From Actinopolymorpha cephalotaxi (GTDB taxonomy: Bacteria > Actinomycetota > Actinomycetes > Propionibacteriales > Actinopolymorphaceae): a DNA stretch of 64,000 nt. The notes beneath the pieces were generated by a model. That model ran no database searches. It saw nothing but the letters and a program-made list of their open reading frames with translations, and was not told where the DNA came from. Below are positions 34,026 to 43,138 of the stretch, piece after piece (position 1 is the stretch's first letter; each line of letters begins with the position of its first letter). Location of the stretch: assembly GCF_013408535.1 (NCBI RefSeq), contig NZ_JACBZA010000001.1:6160850-6224849 (forward strand). Direction: 5' to 3'. A program made the translations under genes and the position numbers.

Positions 34026-34129
34026 GGTGACCGACACCGTACGCGCCTCCTCTCCCACCCCGACGTCGGTGGCGCGTGAGCTGAACGAAGCGCAGCTGGT
34101 TGGTCGATAACGGCGCCCCCGAAGTCGCA

Positions 34130-34545
34130 GAGCTTCGAATCGTGAAACGTGGGAAGGCCTTCGGCGGCAGCCCCACCATCCCGCGGAACCGCGCAGCGCT
34201 CAAGGGTCAGGGCTAGGACGTGATGCCGATACCCAAGATCGACGGCAACTCCACCGCAGGCGGTGGATCGCGCGCCCTGTCGATCTCGCAGACGCGTCGC
34301 AGAACCAGGATGCCGCCTGGGCCTTTCTGGCCTGACTCTATGACGCCAACAAGGGCCTGAAGCTGGCGGGGAAGATCACCTACGTCTTCCCGCCGACGAA
34401 CGAGGGGATCGACCACGGCAGCTGGCGCGATCTCACCCGCCGAAGCACATCGCGATCTTCGCCCAGTCGGCGCGCAGCGCGGTGCTGCCGACCCAGCTGC
34501 AGGGCAGCGCGGGCACCACAATCAACCGGCTTGGGCTACTGAATA
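34130..34545 (+). pseudogene. ABC-transporter sugar-binding protein, C-terminal fragment
   Basis: Three frames carry successive pieces of a family-1 extracellular solute-binding protein. The first ends GQG, a TAG at about 34206, then DVMPIPKIDGNSTAGGGSRAL. The second reads DASQNQDAAWAFLA, a TGA, then LYDANKGLKLAGKITYVFPP. The third reads PKHIAIFAQSARSAVLPTQL. The order matches the C-terminal lobe of such proteins. The N-terminal part is absent. It is a relic of a sugar importer once linked to the neighbouring glycan genes. Confidence 0.6.
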
Positions 34546-34626
34546 GATGGGTTTCATTCGACCGGGGTCGTCGGCCGATCTCCGGTCAAGCGTGACTGTC
34601 CCGTTCCGGCTTCAAGGAGGAAGCAG

Positions 34627-36225
34627 ATGAGCAACGATTTTGTTGGTACGCAGGCCGAGGGGCCGAAGCTGCCGCGGCGGAGAATGTTGGCCGGTTCGGC
34701 CGGTCTGGCCGCCGGCACTGCCGCTGTCCTCGGCAGTTCCGCCATTGCCCATGCCAGTCCCGCCGGCGGTAGTGGCGACGCCGGTAGCCCGAACCTCGGG
34801 CCAGCTGCGCCGCGGCGCGCCTCGGCGGTCCCGAGCAGGCGTACCCGGATCGGTATCGGCTACGAGACCTGGTGGCCGGGCCACGGCTGGGAACGGCCGG
34901 AGGCCGAACCGGTCCTCGGCCACTACGACTCCTCCGACCCGAACGTCATCCTGCAGCACGCGCGATGGCTCACCTGGTCCGGGTTCGACCATCTGTGCGT
35001 CGACTGGTCGAACAACCTGGGCGGAGCCTGGACCAGTGGCCGTGCCGATCAGATCATGGGTGCCACCGACAAGCTGCTGGAGATCTACGTCCAGCACAAG
35101 ATCAAGCTGCAGCTCTATCTGCTGCTAGGGCTGGACGGCGGCAAGGTCGGGACGCCGCACTTCGTCGCCGAGGTCGACCGGATCAAGTCGAAGTATCTGA
35201 ACGACCCGCGGTACCGGCCGTTCTTCGTCGAGCACGACGGGAAGCCGTTGCTGACGATCTTCACCGGTGCCCGTACCACCGAACCGCCGGACTGGTCCGA
35301 CGACACGTTCACGGTGCGCTACATGGGAGCCTTCCGGGAGATCGTGCTGAACCCGGGCGGAGTGTGGAGTTGGGTGGACCGGGTGGCCTACGCCAACGGG
35401 CAGACCGCGGCCGTGCATCCGTTCAGTAAGACGGATTGGAACGGCTGGACGGCCGACGGCGACTGGAAGGTGGAGACGTTGGCTGCGCAGCCGGCGTTCA
35501 ACAAGGTGGTGGCGACCGACGTCGCGTGGAACAAGCCTGCGCAGGGCGCAGCGCAGTCGACGGGGTCACTGACCTCGCCGGCGTTCACGATCAGTGACCG
35601 CAGCCTGGCGTTCGATTCGGTCGGCTTCGACATGCAGGCAGGGTCCGACCTGGAGACCACTGACGGCCGGAACGTCTTCCTGCTGAAGGACGCTGTGTCG
35701 GGCAAGGTTCTGCGGCACGCGGTTCCACCGGGCGACTCGACCAGGCTGTACGTCCGGCAGTGGAACGTGGCCGATCTGGTGGGACGCAAGGTGGTCTTCC
35801 AGGTCAGCAGCAAGTCCAGCGCCGGTGGTGGACTGGGATGGCTCGGCCTGGACGGGCTGTGGCAGCAACGATCCGAGCAGATGACCGCCTGCGTCTCCAA
35901 CGGCGGCAACGAGGCTCCCGGCGGCTACGCGAACTAGGACAGCCACAACCGTTACTCGGGCGCCTACCTGACCGACATGTTCGCTGGCGCCTTCGACTAC
36001 GAGCCGGAGTTCCTCACCGTGCAGCAGTGGAACGAGCACAGCCGGCCGGACCAGTTCAGCGTCCCGGGCAGCAACGACATCGAACCGACCAAGGTGACCA
36101 AGCTGGCCGGGCGCGACTCCGACGGCTGGGGCTACTACTACCTCAAGCTGGTCCGCGACCTGATCACCCAGTACCGCCAGGGAAACGACTTTCCCACGCC
36201 GACGCTCGACTCTCGCTATCCCTGA
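34627..36225 (+). pseudogene. Tat-exported glycosidase-like protein interrupted by one in-frame TAG
   Basis: ATG 34627 follows AAGGAGGAAG. A twin-arginine signal (LPRRRMLAGSAGLAAGTAAVL) precedes a domain with IGIGYETWWPGHGW, HARWLTWSGFDHLCVDWSNN and RPFFVEHDGKPLLTIFTGA. It resembles GH71/GH99-like glycosidase domains. TAG occurs at 35935-35937 (GGYAN*DSHN), after which the same frame continues 95 codons (RYSGAYLTDMFAGAFDYEPE, FLTVQQWNEHSRPDQF) to TGA 36223-36225. The downstream part is clearly the missing C-terminus, so a single nonsense change, perhaps TAC to TAG, splits an otherwise intact 532-residue frame. Confidence 0.75.
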
Positions 36226-36317
36226 GCCGACGTCGCGCGCGCAGTTCGACCGGACAGCAGGAATCGATCACCGGACCCGATACGCGGCCACGACCACGAT
36301 CAACGAGGACGGATGAC

Positions 36318-37963
36318 ATGAATTCTGAACCCAACGGCGAACCAACCGAACAAGCCTTCCGTCCGAGCCGCCGCTCGGTGCTGGCCGGGTCGGCAGCTGT
36401 GGCCGCCGGAGTGACAATCGGCAACATCACGCCCGCGGCCGCGGAGCCGCCGACCTCGCATCTGATAGCACGGTGGAGCTTCGACCACGATCACGACGGG
36501 CAGGTCGTCGACGACAGCGAGAACGGCTATCACGGCACTCTGATCGGCCATCCCACCTATGTGCCCGGCAAGGTCGGCAAGGCGCTGCGGCTGGACGGCG
36601 CCGGGGACGCGGTCGAGGTGCCGGCCGAACTCACCAAAGGCATGGCCGCCATCACCTTCGCCGCCTGGTTCCGGATGGACCAGCCCTGGCCATGGGGCCG
36701 CTTCATAGCGGGATTCGCGGGTGGGACCGGGGCCCTATACATGGAGGCCAAGGGCCAGAACCTCACGCCGGTCGTTTCGTTGCGCGACGGCGGTGCCAGG
36801 GCAGACGCGAGGACCTTCGGCCGGATCGAGGCAGGAGAGTGGCATCACTTGGCCGTCACCGCCGCCGATGGCCAGGTGCGCTGTTACCTCGACGGCCGGG
36901 AAGCCGCGCGCCAGGACGGCGTGACGTTCGATCCGGCGCACCTGTCCGGCGGCACCGGCTATCTCGGCGCAGCTCCGGACACGAGTGCGAACCCGCCCAA
37001 GCCGAGGGGTGTCCTGCCGGGCGCCCTCGACGACGTGCGGATCTACGACGTCGCTCTCGACGCCGAGCAGATCCAGGGCCTGTCCGGGCCGCCGCCAGCG
37101 CCGCCCGGCCGGAACACACCGCGCTACCGACCGGCGCGTGACACCGCACCTGAGACGTGGCGCGGCTCGACGCGCTGGATCGGCAGCTGCTGACCCACGC
37201 CGACGTCGGCGGTCCGCGCAAGGGGAAGTTCGTCGGCATCTTCTACTTCCAGTGGGAGATGAACGACGACTCCGGCCTGCACAACATCACCGACATCCGC
37301 GCCGGGAAGGCGCCCTGGGGGCCGGTGGGCAGCTTCCACTTCTGGGACCAGCCGTACTTCGGCTACTACTACCGCGACGATCCCTGGGTGATCCGCAAAC
37401 ACGCCCAGCTGCTCGGCGCCGCCGGCCAGTGGCGCGACGTCGAGCCGGTCTATCGCGACGACCTCGGCGACACCCTGCACCGCCACTACGTCGGCGCATC
37501 CGACCGTACCTACGCCGACGACAGCGGCCGCAACGACATCATCGAAGCACGGGTCTCCCACACCAGCCAGGACGTCACCTTCTATGTCCGCACCCACGCG
37601 GACATCACCGCGCCCGCCGGTTCGGACTGGATGCTGCTGTACCTCGACGTCGACGACAACCCGACGACCGGGTGGCTCGGATTCGACGTCGTTGTCAACC
37701 GGCGCCCCGGCCAGGACACCACCTCCGTCGAGCGATGGACCGGCGATGCCTGGCAGCGGATCGGTTCGGCCGACTACCGGAAAGCGGGCAACGAGATGGC
37801 GATCGAAGTGCGCCGAGACCTGCTCGGCCTGGCGGCAGGCCCGGTGTCGCTGTCGTTCAAATGGGCGGACAACGTCGGAGCCGACGCCGACCCGATGCGG
37901 TTCCTGGACAAGGGCGACACCGCGCCGCTCGGCCGGTTTGCCTACCACTACGCCGGCCAGTAA
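36318..37963 (+). pseudogene. Tat-exported LamG-domain glycosidase-like gene, frameshifted and internally deleted
   Basis: ATG 36318 begins a Tat signal (FRPSRRSVLAGSAAVAAG), then a LamG/concanavalin-type domain (LIARWSFDHDHDGQVVDDSE, GEWHHLAVTAADGQVRCYLD). This frame ends at 37193. From 37157 another frame encodes GKFVGIFYFQWEMNDDSGLH and FHFWDQPYFGYYYRDDPWVI. After HAQLLGAAG it jumps straight to a C-terminal carbohydrate-binding-like domain (RNDIIEARVSHTSQDVTFYV). The central catalytic region expected between them is missing. The lesion is thus a frameshift near 37150 plus a large internal deletion. The second frame could still be expressed from GTG 37157. Confidence 0.7.
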
Positions 37964-38004
37964 CAGGGACCGGCAGCCAGACGTGTGTCGGCCGAAGTAT
38001 CCGC

Positions 38005-38302
38005 TTCGAGGAGGAAGCAGATGAACAACGATGTTGTTGGTACGCAGGCTGAGGGGCCGAAGCTGCCGCGGCTAAGGATGTTGGCCGGTTCGGCAGGTCT
38101 GGTCGCCGGCAGCGCCGCGGCGCTGCCGGCGACTCGGCTACGGACCACGCGAAACCTGGTGGCGACCCGGGCAGTTCCAAGCTCGGGTCGGCTGCGCCGC
38201 GACGCGCCTCGGTGGTCCCGAGCTGACGGCCGGCTCGGCCAGGACTGTGCGCTTCTGGGTGTACCGGCAAAGTCGTCTGGACGAGGCTGGGGCATTGTTT
38301 GA
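38005..38302 (+). pseudogene. Duplicated Tat-leader fragment
   Basis: From GAGGAGGAAGCAG through ATG 38021 and the leader, about 125 bases repeat 34609-34735, the ribosome site and Tat signal of the broken GH71/99-like gene. The protein starts MNNDVVGTQAEGPKLPRLRM, where the twin Arg has become Arg-Leu. It then loses the parental frame within 40 codons. It is a leftover of gene duplication and deletion. Confidence 0.75.
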
Positions 38303-38400
38303 TATGTCGGAAACAACTGGCGCGTCGATATGGATGATCCGCTGTGGGAATGGGACGCATAGTTTCTGACTTCAGTCACCACTTGGTGGGCAACCGGTGA

Positions 38401-39240
38401 CTACGATCTCTCGAGTGCGACAGCGGTGCTCGACCCTCGTTCGACGATGATGGGCTGGGCAGCCCTTGTGGAGGTGGGGCCGGTGCTGAGGAGGGTCAGC
38501 AGAACATTGCCGAGTTGGACGCCCATCTCCTGGACGTCGTGGCGGAGTGCAGACAGCGGCGGACTTGCGAGCTGACACGCTACGGAGTCGTCCCACGCGA
38601 GGAGGGACACCGCTGTGGGGACGTCGAGACCGAGTTCTCGGACTGCGTCGAGTCCTCCCAGCGCCATGAGATCGTTGTCGTACACAACGGCTGTCGGGCG
38701 CGGCGTCGACGTGAGCAGCGAGGTGGTCGTGCGGTAGCCGCTCTGTGAGGAGTAGTCGCCAGTGACGACGGAAACTCGCACGCCAGCGGCCCGGGCTGCC
38801 TCGACGAGCGCGTCGGTCCTGATCTTGGTGTGCACCAGCTCGGTCGGGCCGGTAACTCGCCCGATGGTGCGGTGCCCGCGCTCTACCAGAAAGTTCATCG
38901 AGTCGTGCATGGCGCGGGCGTTGTCGATTCGCACGGCGGCGAACTCGCCAACTTGTGTGACATCCGCGAGGACCGCGAAGGCCATACCAAGCTCAGTCAG
39001 CTGTTGTATGCGGTCGTCGTTGACGCGTAGATCCTTGAGGACTACTGCGTCGACAGCCCTGGTGTCGTGCCAGTGCCGGTAGACCTGGAGTTCCTGCGCT
39101 GGGTCCTCGACGACCTGCACGATCACGTCAACCCCTGCCGGTACAAGCACCGACTCCAGGCCCACGAGGATCTCGTTGAAGAACGGTTCGAACCGGGGGG
39201 CGCCGGCCTGTCGGACGAAGACGAACCCGACCTGGGTCAC
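38401..39240 (-). CDS. LacI-type regulator sensor domain lacking the DNA-binding domain
   Basis: 279 residues covering a full LacI-type effector domain: VGFVFVRQAGAPRFEPFFNEI, MNFLVERGHRTIGRVTGP, TAVVYDNDLMALGGLDAVRE, LLAWDDSVACQLASPPLSALRHD. The helix-turn-helix that should occupy the first 55 residues is absent. Upstream in the same frame lies a Pro/Gly-rich stretch with no HTH in any frame. GTG 39240 is the first plausible start. It is probably an N-terminally truncated pseudogene; a role as an HTH-less sugar binder cannot be excluded. It follows the Dpp-type importer genes on the same strand. Confidence 0.7.
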   Translation of the reverse strand: MTQVGFVFVRQAGAPRFEPFFNEILVGLESVLVPAGVDVIVQVVEDPAQELQVYRHWHDTRAVDAVVLKDLRVNDDRIQQLTELGMAFAVLADVTQVGEFAAVRIDNARAMHDSMNFLVERGHRTIGRVTGPTELVHTKIRTDALVEAARAAGVRVSVVTGDYSSQSGYRTTTSLLTSTPRPTAVVYDNDLMALGGLDAVRELGLDVPTAVSLLAWDDSVACQLASPPLSALRHDVQEMGVQLGNVLLTLLSTGPTSTRAAQPIIVERGSSTAVALERS

Positions 39241-39328
39241 GGCTGGTCCACTCCCACTTGGTGGCGGAGGTTGTCGGCAGGTCCTTGCGGAGGGGTCGGC
39301 GTCGAACCGGGCCGGACGAGTGGGTAGT

Positions 39329-40168
39329 TCACGACTGGTGTTCCTTCGTTCCGTAGCGAGCGGCCGCGTCGATGAGCCGCTGGTTGCGAGACGGCTGCGG
39401 AACCGCGGCCACCAAGCGTCGGGTGAATTCTGCTTGAGGCCGCAGGATCACCTGGTCCGGGGGTCCAGCCTCGACCACCTCGCCCTGATACATCACCATG
39501 ACCTCGTCGGAGAAGTGCCGGGCGGTGGCGAGATCGTGGGTGATGTACAAGACGGCGAGGTTCTCTTCACGCTGCAGTCGTGCAAGAAGGTTCAGCACGT
39601 TCAGCCGGATGGACACGTCGAGCATGGAGACTGGCTCGTCGGCGATGAGGACGCTGGGCCGCGGCGCCAGTGCTCTGGCGATGGCCACCCGCTGTCGTTG
39701 GCCGCCCGAGAGTTCATGCGGGCGGCGGTCGATGAAGTCGCTACCGGGCGTGAGATGGACGCGCTCCAGCAGTTCGATGCTCTTGGCGCTTGCCTCGTCG
39801 GGGCCGGATGCGACACCGTGCAGGAGGAGGGGGCGGCGCAGGTGGTGGCCGATGGAGTGGAAAGGGTTGAGTGAGGCAAACGGATCCTGGAACACCATCT
39901 GCACGTGCTTGCGGTATTGCTGCAGGCCGGTTCCTCGCCGCCTGGCCGGGGCGCCGTCGAGCAGTATCTCGCCGGATGTTGGCTTCTCCAACTGCACGAT
40001 CATGTTGGCTACGGTCGACTTTCCGCTGCCGCTCTGTCCGACGAGGGCGACCGTATGACCCGGGGTGAGCTCGAACGACACGTCCTTCACCGCATGCAGG
40101 ATGGTGCTGCTCAGGCCGCGGTGAAGCTTGAAATCCTTGCAGAGGTTCCTGACACGGAGGATCGACAT
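39329..40168 (-). CDS. Dpp/Opp-type ABC importer, ATPase subunit F
   Basis: 279 residues. Walker A GQSGSGKST (44-52), signature ELSGGQRQRVAIARAL, Walker B SVLIADEP and switch His in LYITHDLATARHFSD are all present. The C-terminal oligopeptide-transporter extension is short (AEFTRRLVAAVPQPSRNQ). It is the last gene of a five-gene importer operon; its ATG lies 2 bp after the dppD stop. Dpp-type importers next to GH28 and GH43 genes often carry oligosaccharides instead of peptides, which is likely here. Confidence 0.92.
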   Translation of the reverse strand: MSILRVRNLCKDFKLHRGLSSTILHAVKDVSFELTPGHTVALVGQSGSGKSTVANMIVQLEKPTSGEILLDGAPARRRGTGLQQYRKHVQMVFQDPFASLNPFHSIGHHLRRPLLLHGVASGPDEASAKSIELLERVHLTPGSDFIDRRPHELSGGQRQRVAIARALAPRPSVLIADEPVSMLDVSIRLNVLNLLARLQREENLAVLYITHDLATARHFSDEVMVMYQGEVVEAGPPDQVILRPQAEFTRRLVAAVPQPSRNQRLIDAAARYGTKEHQS

Positions 40169-40170
40169 TC

Positions 40171-41067
40171 CTACTTGGCTCCTTCTGCCTCGTACGGTCC
40201 AGGTGCCTCTGCCGAGACCCCTCCATGGCGGTTGAAGGATCCGGCCTCGCCCGTCAGGCTCGGGAAGGATCGCAGCAGTTGCCGTGTGTACGGGTGCTGG
40301 GCGGCGAAGTAGAGATCCTCGGCCGTGGCGAGCTCGAGGATCTCGCCGCCTCGCATGACCGCGATGCGGTCGGTGATCTCGAGGAGCAGTGGAAGGTCGT
40401 GGGTGATGAAGATGACGGCGAAGCCCAGTTCGCTGCGCAGCCGCATTATCTCGGTGAGGATGTCACGCTGGACCACCACGTCGAGCGCGGTCGTGGGCTC
40501 GTCCATGATCATGAGCTGTGGGTCCAGGGCCAGTGCCATGGCGATCATGACACGCTGCCGCATTCCGCCAGAAAGCTCATGGGGGTAGCTGTCCAGCCGG
40601 CGCACGTCCACTCCGACCAGATCGAGCAGATCTCGCGCACGCCCGCGGCGCCGAGACTTGCTCATGTCGGGACGGTGCGTCGCGAAGATGTCGTCTATCT
40701 GTGAGCGGATCGAGATCACTGGGTTGAGTGAATTCATCGCGCCCTGGAACACCATGGAGACCTTGCTCCATCGGAATGTCCGCAGGTCCTTCCCCTGCAG
40801 GGCCAGCACGTTGACGTCCTCCCCGGTCTTGTCGTGGAAGACGACACTTCCGCCGGTGACGACTGCCGGGGGCCGGAGCAGTTGGCTGATCCCGTAGGCG
40901 AGAGTTGACTTGCCGCAGCCGCTCTCTCCGGCGAGACCGAGGATCTCACCGCGTCGTAGCTCGATGCTGACCTTCTTCACTGCGTGGACGATGCGTTCGG
41001 CACTGTAGTCGATGGTGAGATCGGATACGCGGAGCAGTGTTTGTGTTCGCGAGGAATCGTTGGTCAT
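40171..41067 (-). CDS. Dpp/Opp-type ABC importer, ATPase subunit D
   Basis: 298 residues from ATG 41067, which overlaps the permease stop by 4 bp (ATGA); an open frame continues upstream but only shadows the permease. Walker A GESGCGKST (47-55), Q-loop SMVFQGAMNSLNP, signature ELSGGMRQRV (164-173), Walker B LMIMDEPTTALD and switch FITHDLPLLLE are intact. The C-terminal AQHPYTRQLLRSFPSL extension is typical of DppD/OppD. It pairs with subunit F to power import. Confidence 0.93.
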   Translation of the reverse strand: MTNDSSRTQTLLRVSDLTIDYSAERIVHAVKKVSIELRRGEILGLAGESGCGKSTLAYGISQLLRPPAVVTGGSVVFHDKTGEDVNVLALQGKDLRTFRWSKVSMVFQGAMNSLNPVISIRSQIDDIFATHRPDMSKSRRRGRARDLLDLVGVDVRRLDSYPHELSGGMRQRVMIAMALALDPQLMIMDEPTTALDVVVQRDILTEIMRLRSELGFAVIFITHDLPLLLEITDRIAVMRGGEILELATAEDLYFAAQHPYTRQLLRSFPSLTGEAGSFNRHGGVSAEAPGPYEAEGAK

Positions 41068-42038
41068 GCCGGTTCCACTGAACCCTTCCGGTGGGGCCCG
41101 CCGCGTCGGATCGCCCGGACTCGGTAGGTCCGCAGCTTCGGGTTGATGACCTCGTCGATGCTGAAGTTGATGAGCGACAGCCCCGTGCCGAGCAGGGCGA
41201 TCATCAGGCCGGGGGGCGCGAACCACCACCATGCGCCGAACAGCAGGGCCTGCCCGTCGCTCGCTCCGGCCAGCATGGTTCCCCAGGTAAGCGACCCCGA
41301 GGCACCAATACCGATGAACGACAGACCCGCCTCGGCAAGGATCGCACCGACGATGCCGAAGACGAAGCCTGAGGACATCACCGGCAGGAGATTGGGGAGG
41401 ATCTCCACGCAGATGACCCGCCAGCTGCGTTCCCCGGCGACCCGACTGGCCAGCACGTAGTCGCGGTTGCGTAGCGACAGTGTCTGCGCCCGTAACACCC
41501 GCGCGCTCGCGGCCCACCCTGTCAATCCGAGCACCAGGATGACCAGTAGCACCGACTTTTGCTGCACGTAGCTGGCGATGACGATGACCAGGGGCAGTCC
41601 CGGGATGACCAACATGACGTTTGACAGCAAGGAGAATCCTTCATCGGTGGTGCCGCCGATGTAGGCGCCGAGGATACCGAACAAGGCGGAGAGGGCGAGA
41701 ATCAGAGCCGCGACCGCGACGCCCACGATCAGGGAACCACGAGTCGAGTACGCCAGTTGAGCGAACACGTCCTGGCCGATCTGCGTGGTGCCTAGTAGGT
41801 GACCACCCCCGGGTGGCGTCAAGCCGACGTTGTCGATCTTTCTCGGGTTCTGGCTGAAGAAGGGCGCGACAATACCGAACATGACGATCAGCAGCACCAT
41901 CGTGGTGCCGGTGACGAACTTGGCCGTGAGTAGCCGCTGCCAGGCCCCTGACGTCGTGGTGGATCGTCCTCCGCTGGCGGCGTCCTGTTCGTTGACTCCG
42001 TCGGCCGTGTTGCTGGTTACGGCCAGGGTTTCAGGCAT
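41064..42038 (-). CDS. Dpp/Opp-type ABC importer, permease subunit C
   Basis: 324 residues from ATG 42038. The N-terminal OppC-type membrane anchor (KFVTGTTMVLLIVMFGIVAPF) and the HLLGTTQIGQDVFAQLAYSTR motif are typical. Five further transmembrane helices follow, with the ATPase-coupling EAA loop near RAQTLSLRNRDYVLASRVAG. Ends with a basic tail. It overlaps the downstream ATPase gene by 4 bp and lies 16 bp after permease B, so it is cotranscribed. Confidence 0.93.
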   Translation of the reverse strand: MPETLAVTSNTADGVNEQDAASGGRSTTTSGAWQRLLTAKFVTGTTMVLLIVMFGIVAPFFSQNPRKIDNVGLTPPGGGHLLGTTQIGQDVFAQLAYSTRGSLIVGVAVAALILALSALFGILGAYIGGTTDEGFSLLSNVMLVIPGLPLVIVIASYVQQKSVLLVILVLGLTGWAASARVLRAQTLSLRNRDYVLASRVAGERSWRVICVEILPNLLPVMSSGFVFGIVGAILAEAGLSFIGIGASGSLTWGTMLAGASDGQALLFGAWWWFAPPGLMIALLGTGLSLINFSIDEVINPKLRTYRVRAIRRGGPHRKGSVEPA

Positions 42039-42054
42039 GCGGGCGACACTCCTA

Positions 42055-43041
42055 CTAGGTGCGGGCGCGAGTTCTCGGGTCGATGAACTGGTACAGCAGG
42101 TCTACGACCAGATTGGCGCCGAGAACCGCCATCGTGATTACCAGGAAGAGTCCCTGCATCAGGGCATAGTCGTTGTTCTGCACCGCCAGGAGGAACGCGT
42201 TGCCGATGCCGGGATAGGAGAATACCTGTTCCATCACCACCGAACCGGCGACCACGAAGCCTAGGGAGATGGCGAAGCCGGCGATGGACGGCAGGGCCGC
42301 GTTGCGAGCGGCGTAGGTGGTCATGATTCGCATCGGGTGCAGGCCTTTGGCCTCCGCGGTGACGATGTAGTCCTCGGAGAGGGTCGACACCATCATGTTG
42401 CGCATGCCGAGAAGCCATGCACCGATCGAGCTGATCACGATGGTGAGCGCGGGCAGGAATCCGTAGTGGAGTGCACTCGCGATGAAGTCCCATGACGGCC
42501 CAGGCGTGGTGTGGCGCACGTCGTAACCCCCGCTGAGGGGGAAGGCGCCGACCCGGATCGACAGTAGGTAGACGAGCACGAGTGCCAACCAGAAGTACGG
42601 GAGCGAATGCAGGATCGTGGTGGCGGGTACCAGCGAGTCCACCCAGGAGCCGCGACGCCACCCTGCAATCGTGCCGATCGCCATCCCCACAGTGAAACTG
42701 AGGACCGTAGTCAGGCCTACCAAGGCCAACGTCCACGGTATGGCGGCCCCGATCACCGAGACCACCGGCGCCGGAAAATAGGTGACCGACACCCCGAAGT
42801 CGCCGGTGACGAGGCTATGCAGGTAGTCCACGTACTGTCGCCACAGTGGGACCGAGGGGTCGGCGCCGAACAGCAACTGAAGCGACTTCCTCGTCTGGGG
42901 CGGGATGGGTCCCTGTTGGGCGAGCTTGCCGAGCAGGATGTCGACAGGATTGCTGGGAAGCAACCGTGGAATCGCGAAGTTGAGGGTGACAGCGGCGAAC
43001 AGCGCGATCAGATAGAAGAGAAGCTTCTTCAATACCTGCAC
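42055..43041 (-). CDS. Dpp/Opp-type ABC importer, permease subunit B
   Basis: 328 residues from ATG 43041. The N-terminal helix with RLLPSNPVDILLGKLAQQGP, the GDFGVSVTYFPAPV loop, and the EAA-type coupling loop (YIVTAEAKGLHPMRIM) match OppB/DppB permeases. Six transmembrane helices are predicted. It follows the binding-protein gene after 97 bp that contain a strong stem-loop and a 14-bp palindrome. Confidence 0.93.
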   Translation of the reverse strand: MQVLKKLLFYLIALFAAVTLNFAIPRLLPSNPVDILLGKLAQQGPIPPQTRKSLQLLFGADPSVPLWRQYVDYLHSLVTGDFGVSVTYFPAPVVSVIGAAIPWTLALVGLTTVLSFTVGMAIGTIAGWRRGSWVDSLVPATTILHSLPYFWLALVLVYLLSIRVGAFPLSGGYDVRHTTPGPSWDFIASALHYGFLPALTIVISSIGAWLLGMRNMMVSTLSEDYIVTAEAKGLHPMRIMTTYAARNAALPSIAGFAISLGFVVAGSVVMEQVFSYPGIGNAFLLAVQNNDYALMQGLFLVITMAVLGANLVVDLLYQFIDPRTRART

Positions 43042-43057
43042 GGGAGTCTCCCAGTGC

Positions 43058-43080
43058 CGTCGACCCCGGCTGGGGCGACG
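43058..43080. other. Stem-loop between binding-protein and permease genes
   Basis: CGTCG-A-CCCC (43058-43067) pairs with GGGG-CGACG (43072-43080) around a four-base loop, with one bulged A. Lying after the binding-protein stop within the operon, it resembles stem-loops that protect or partly terminate the upstream message, giving excess binding protein over permease. Confidence 0.55.
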
Positions 43081-43113
43081 ACGTTGTCGCTCCAGCCGGA
43101 GGTGGTCGTAGTG

Positions 43114-43127
43114 GCTGTGATCACAGC
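43114..43127. other. 14-bp perfect palindrome GCTGTGATCACAGC
   Basis: It lies 11 bp after the binding-protein stop (minus strand) and 72 bp before the permease start. It could be a second small hairpin or a regulator site of the TGTGA/TCACA type; its intra-operon position favours the RNA role. Confidence 0.4.
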
Positions 43128-43138
43128 GGTCCCGTCAG

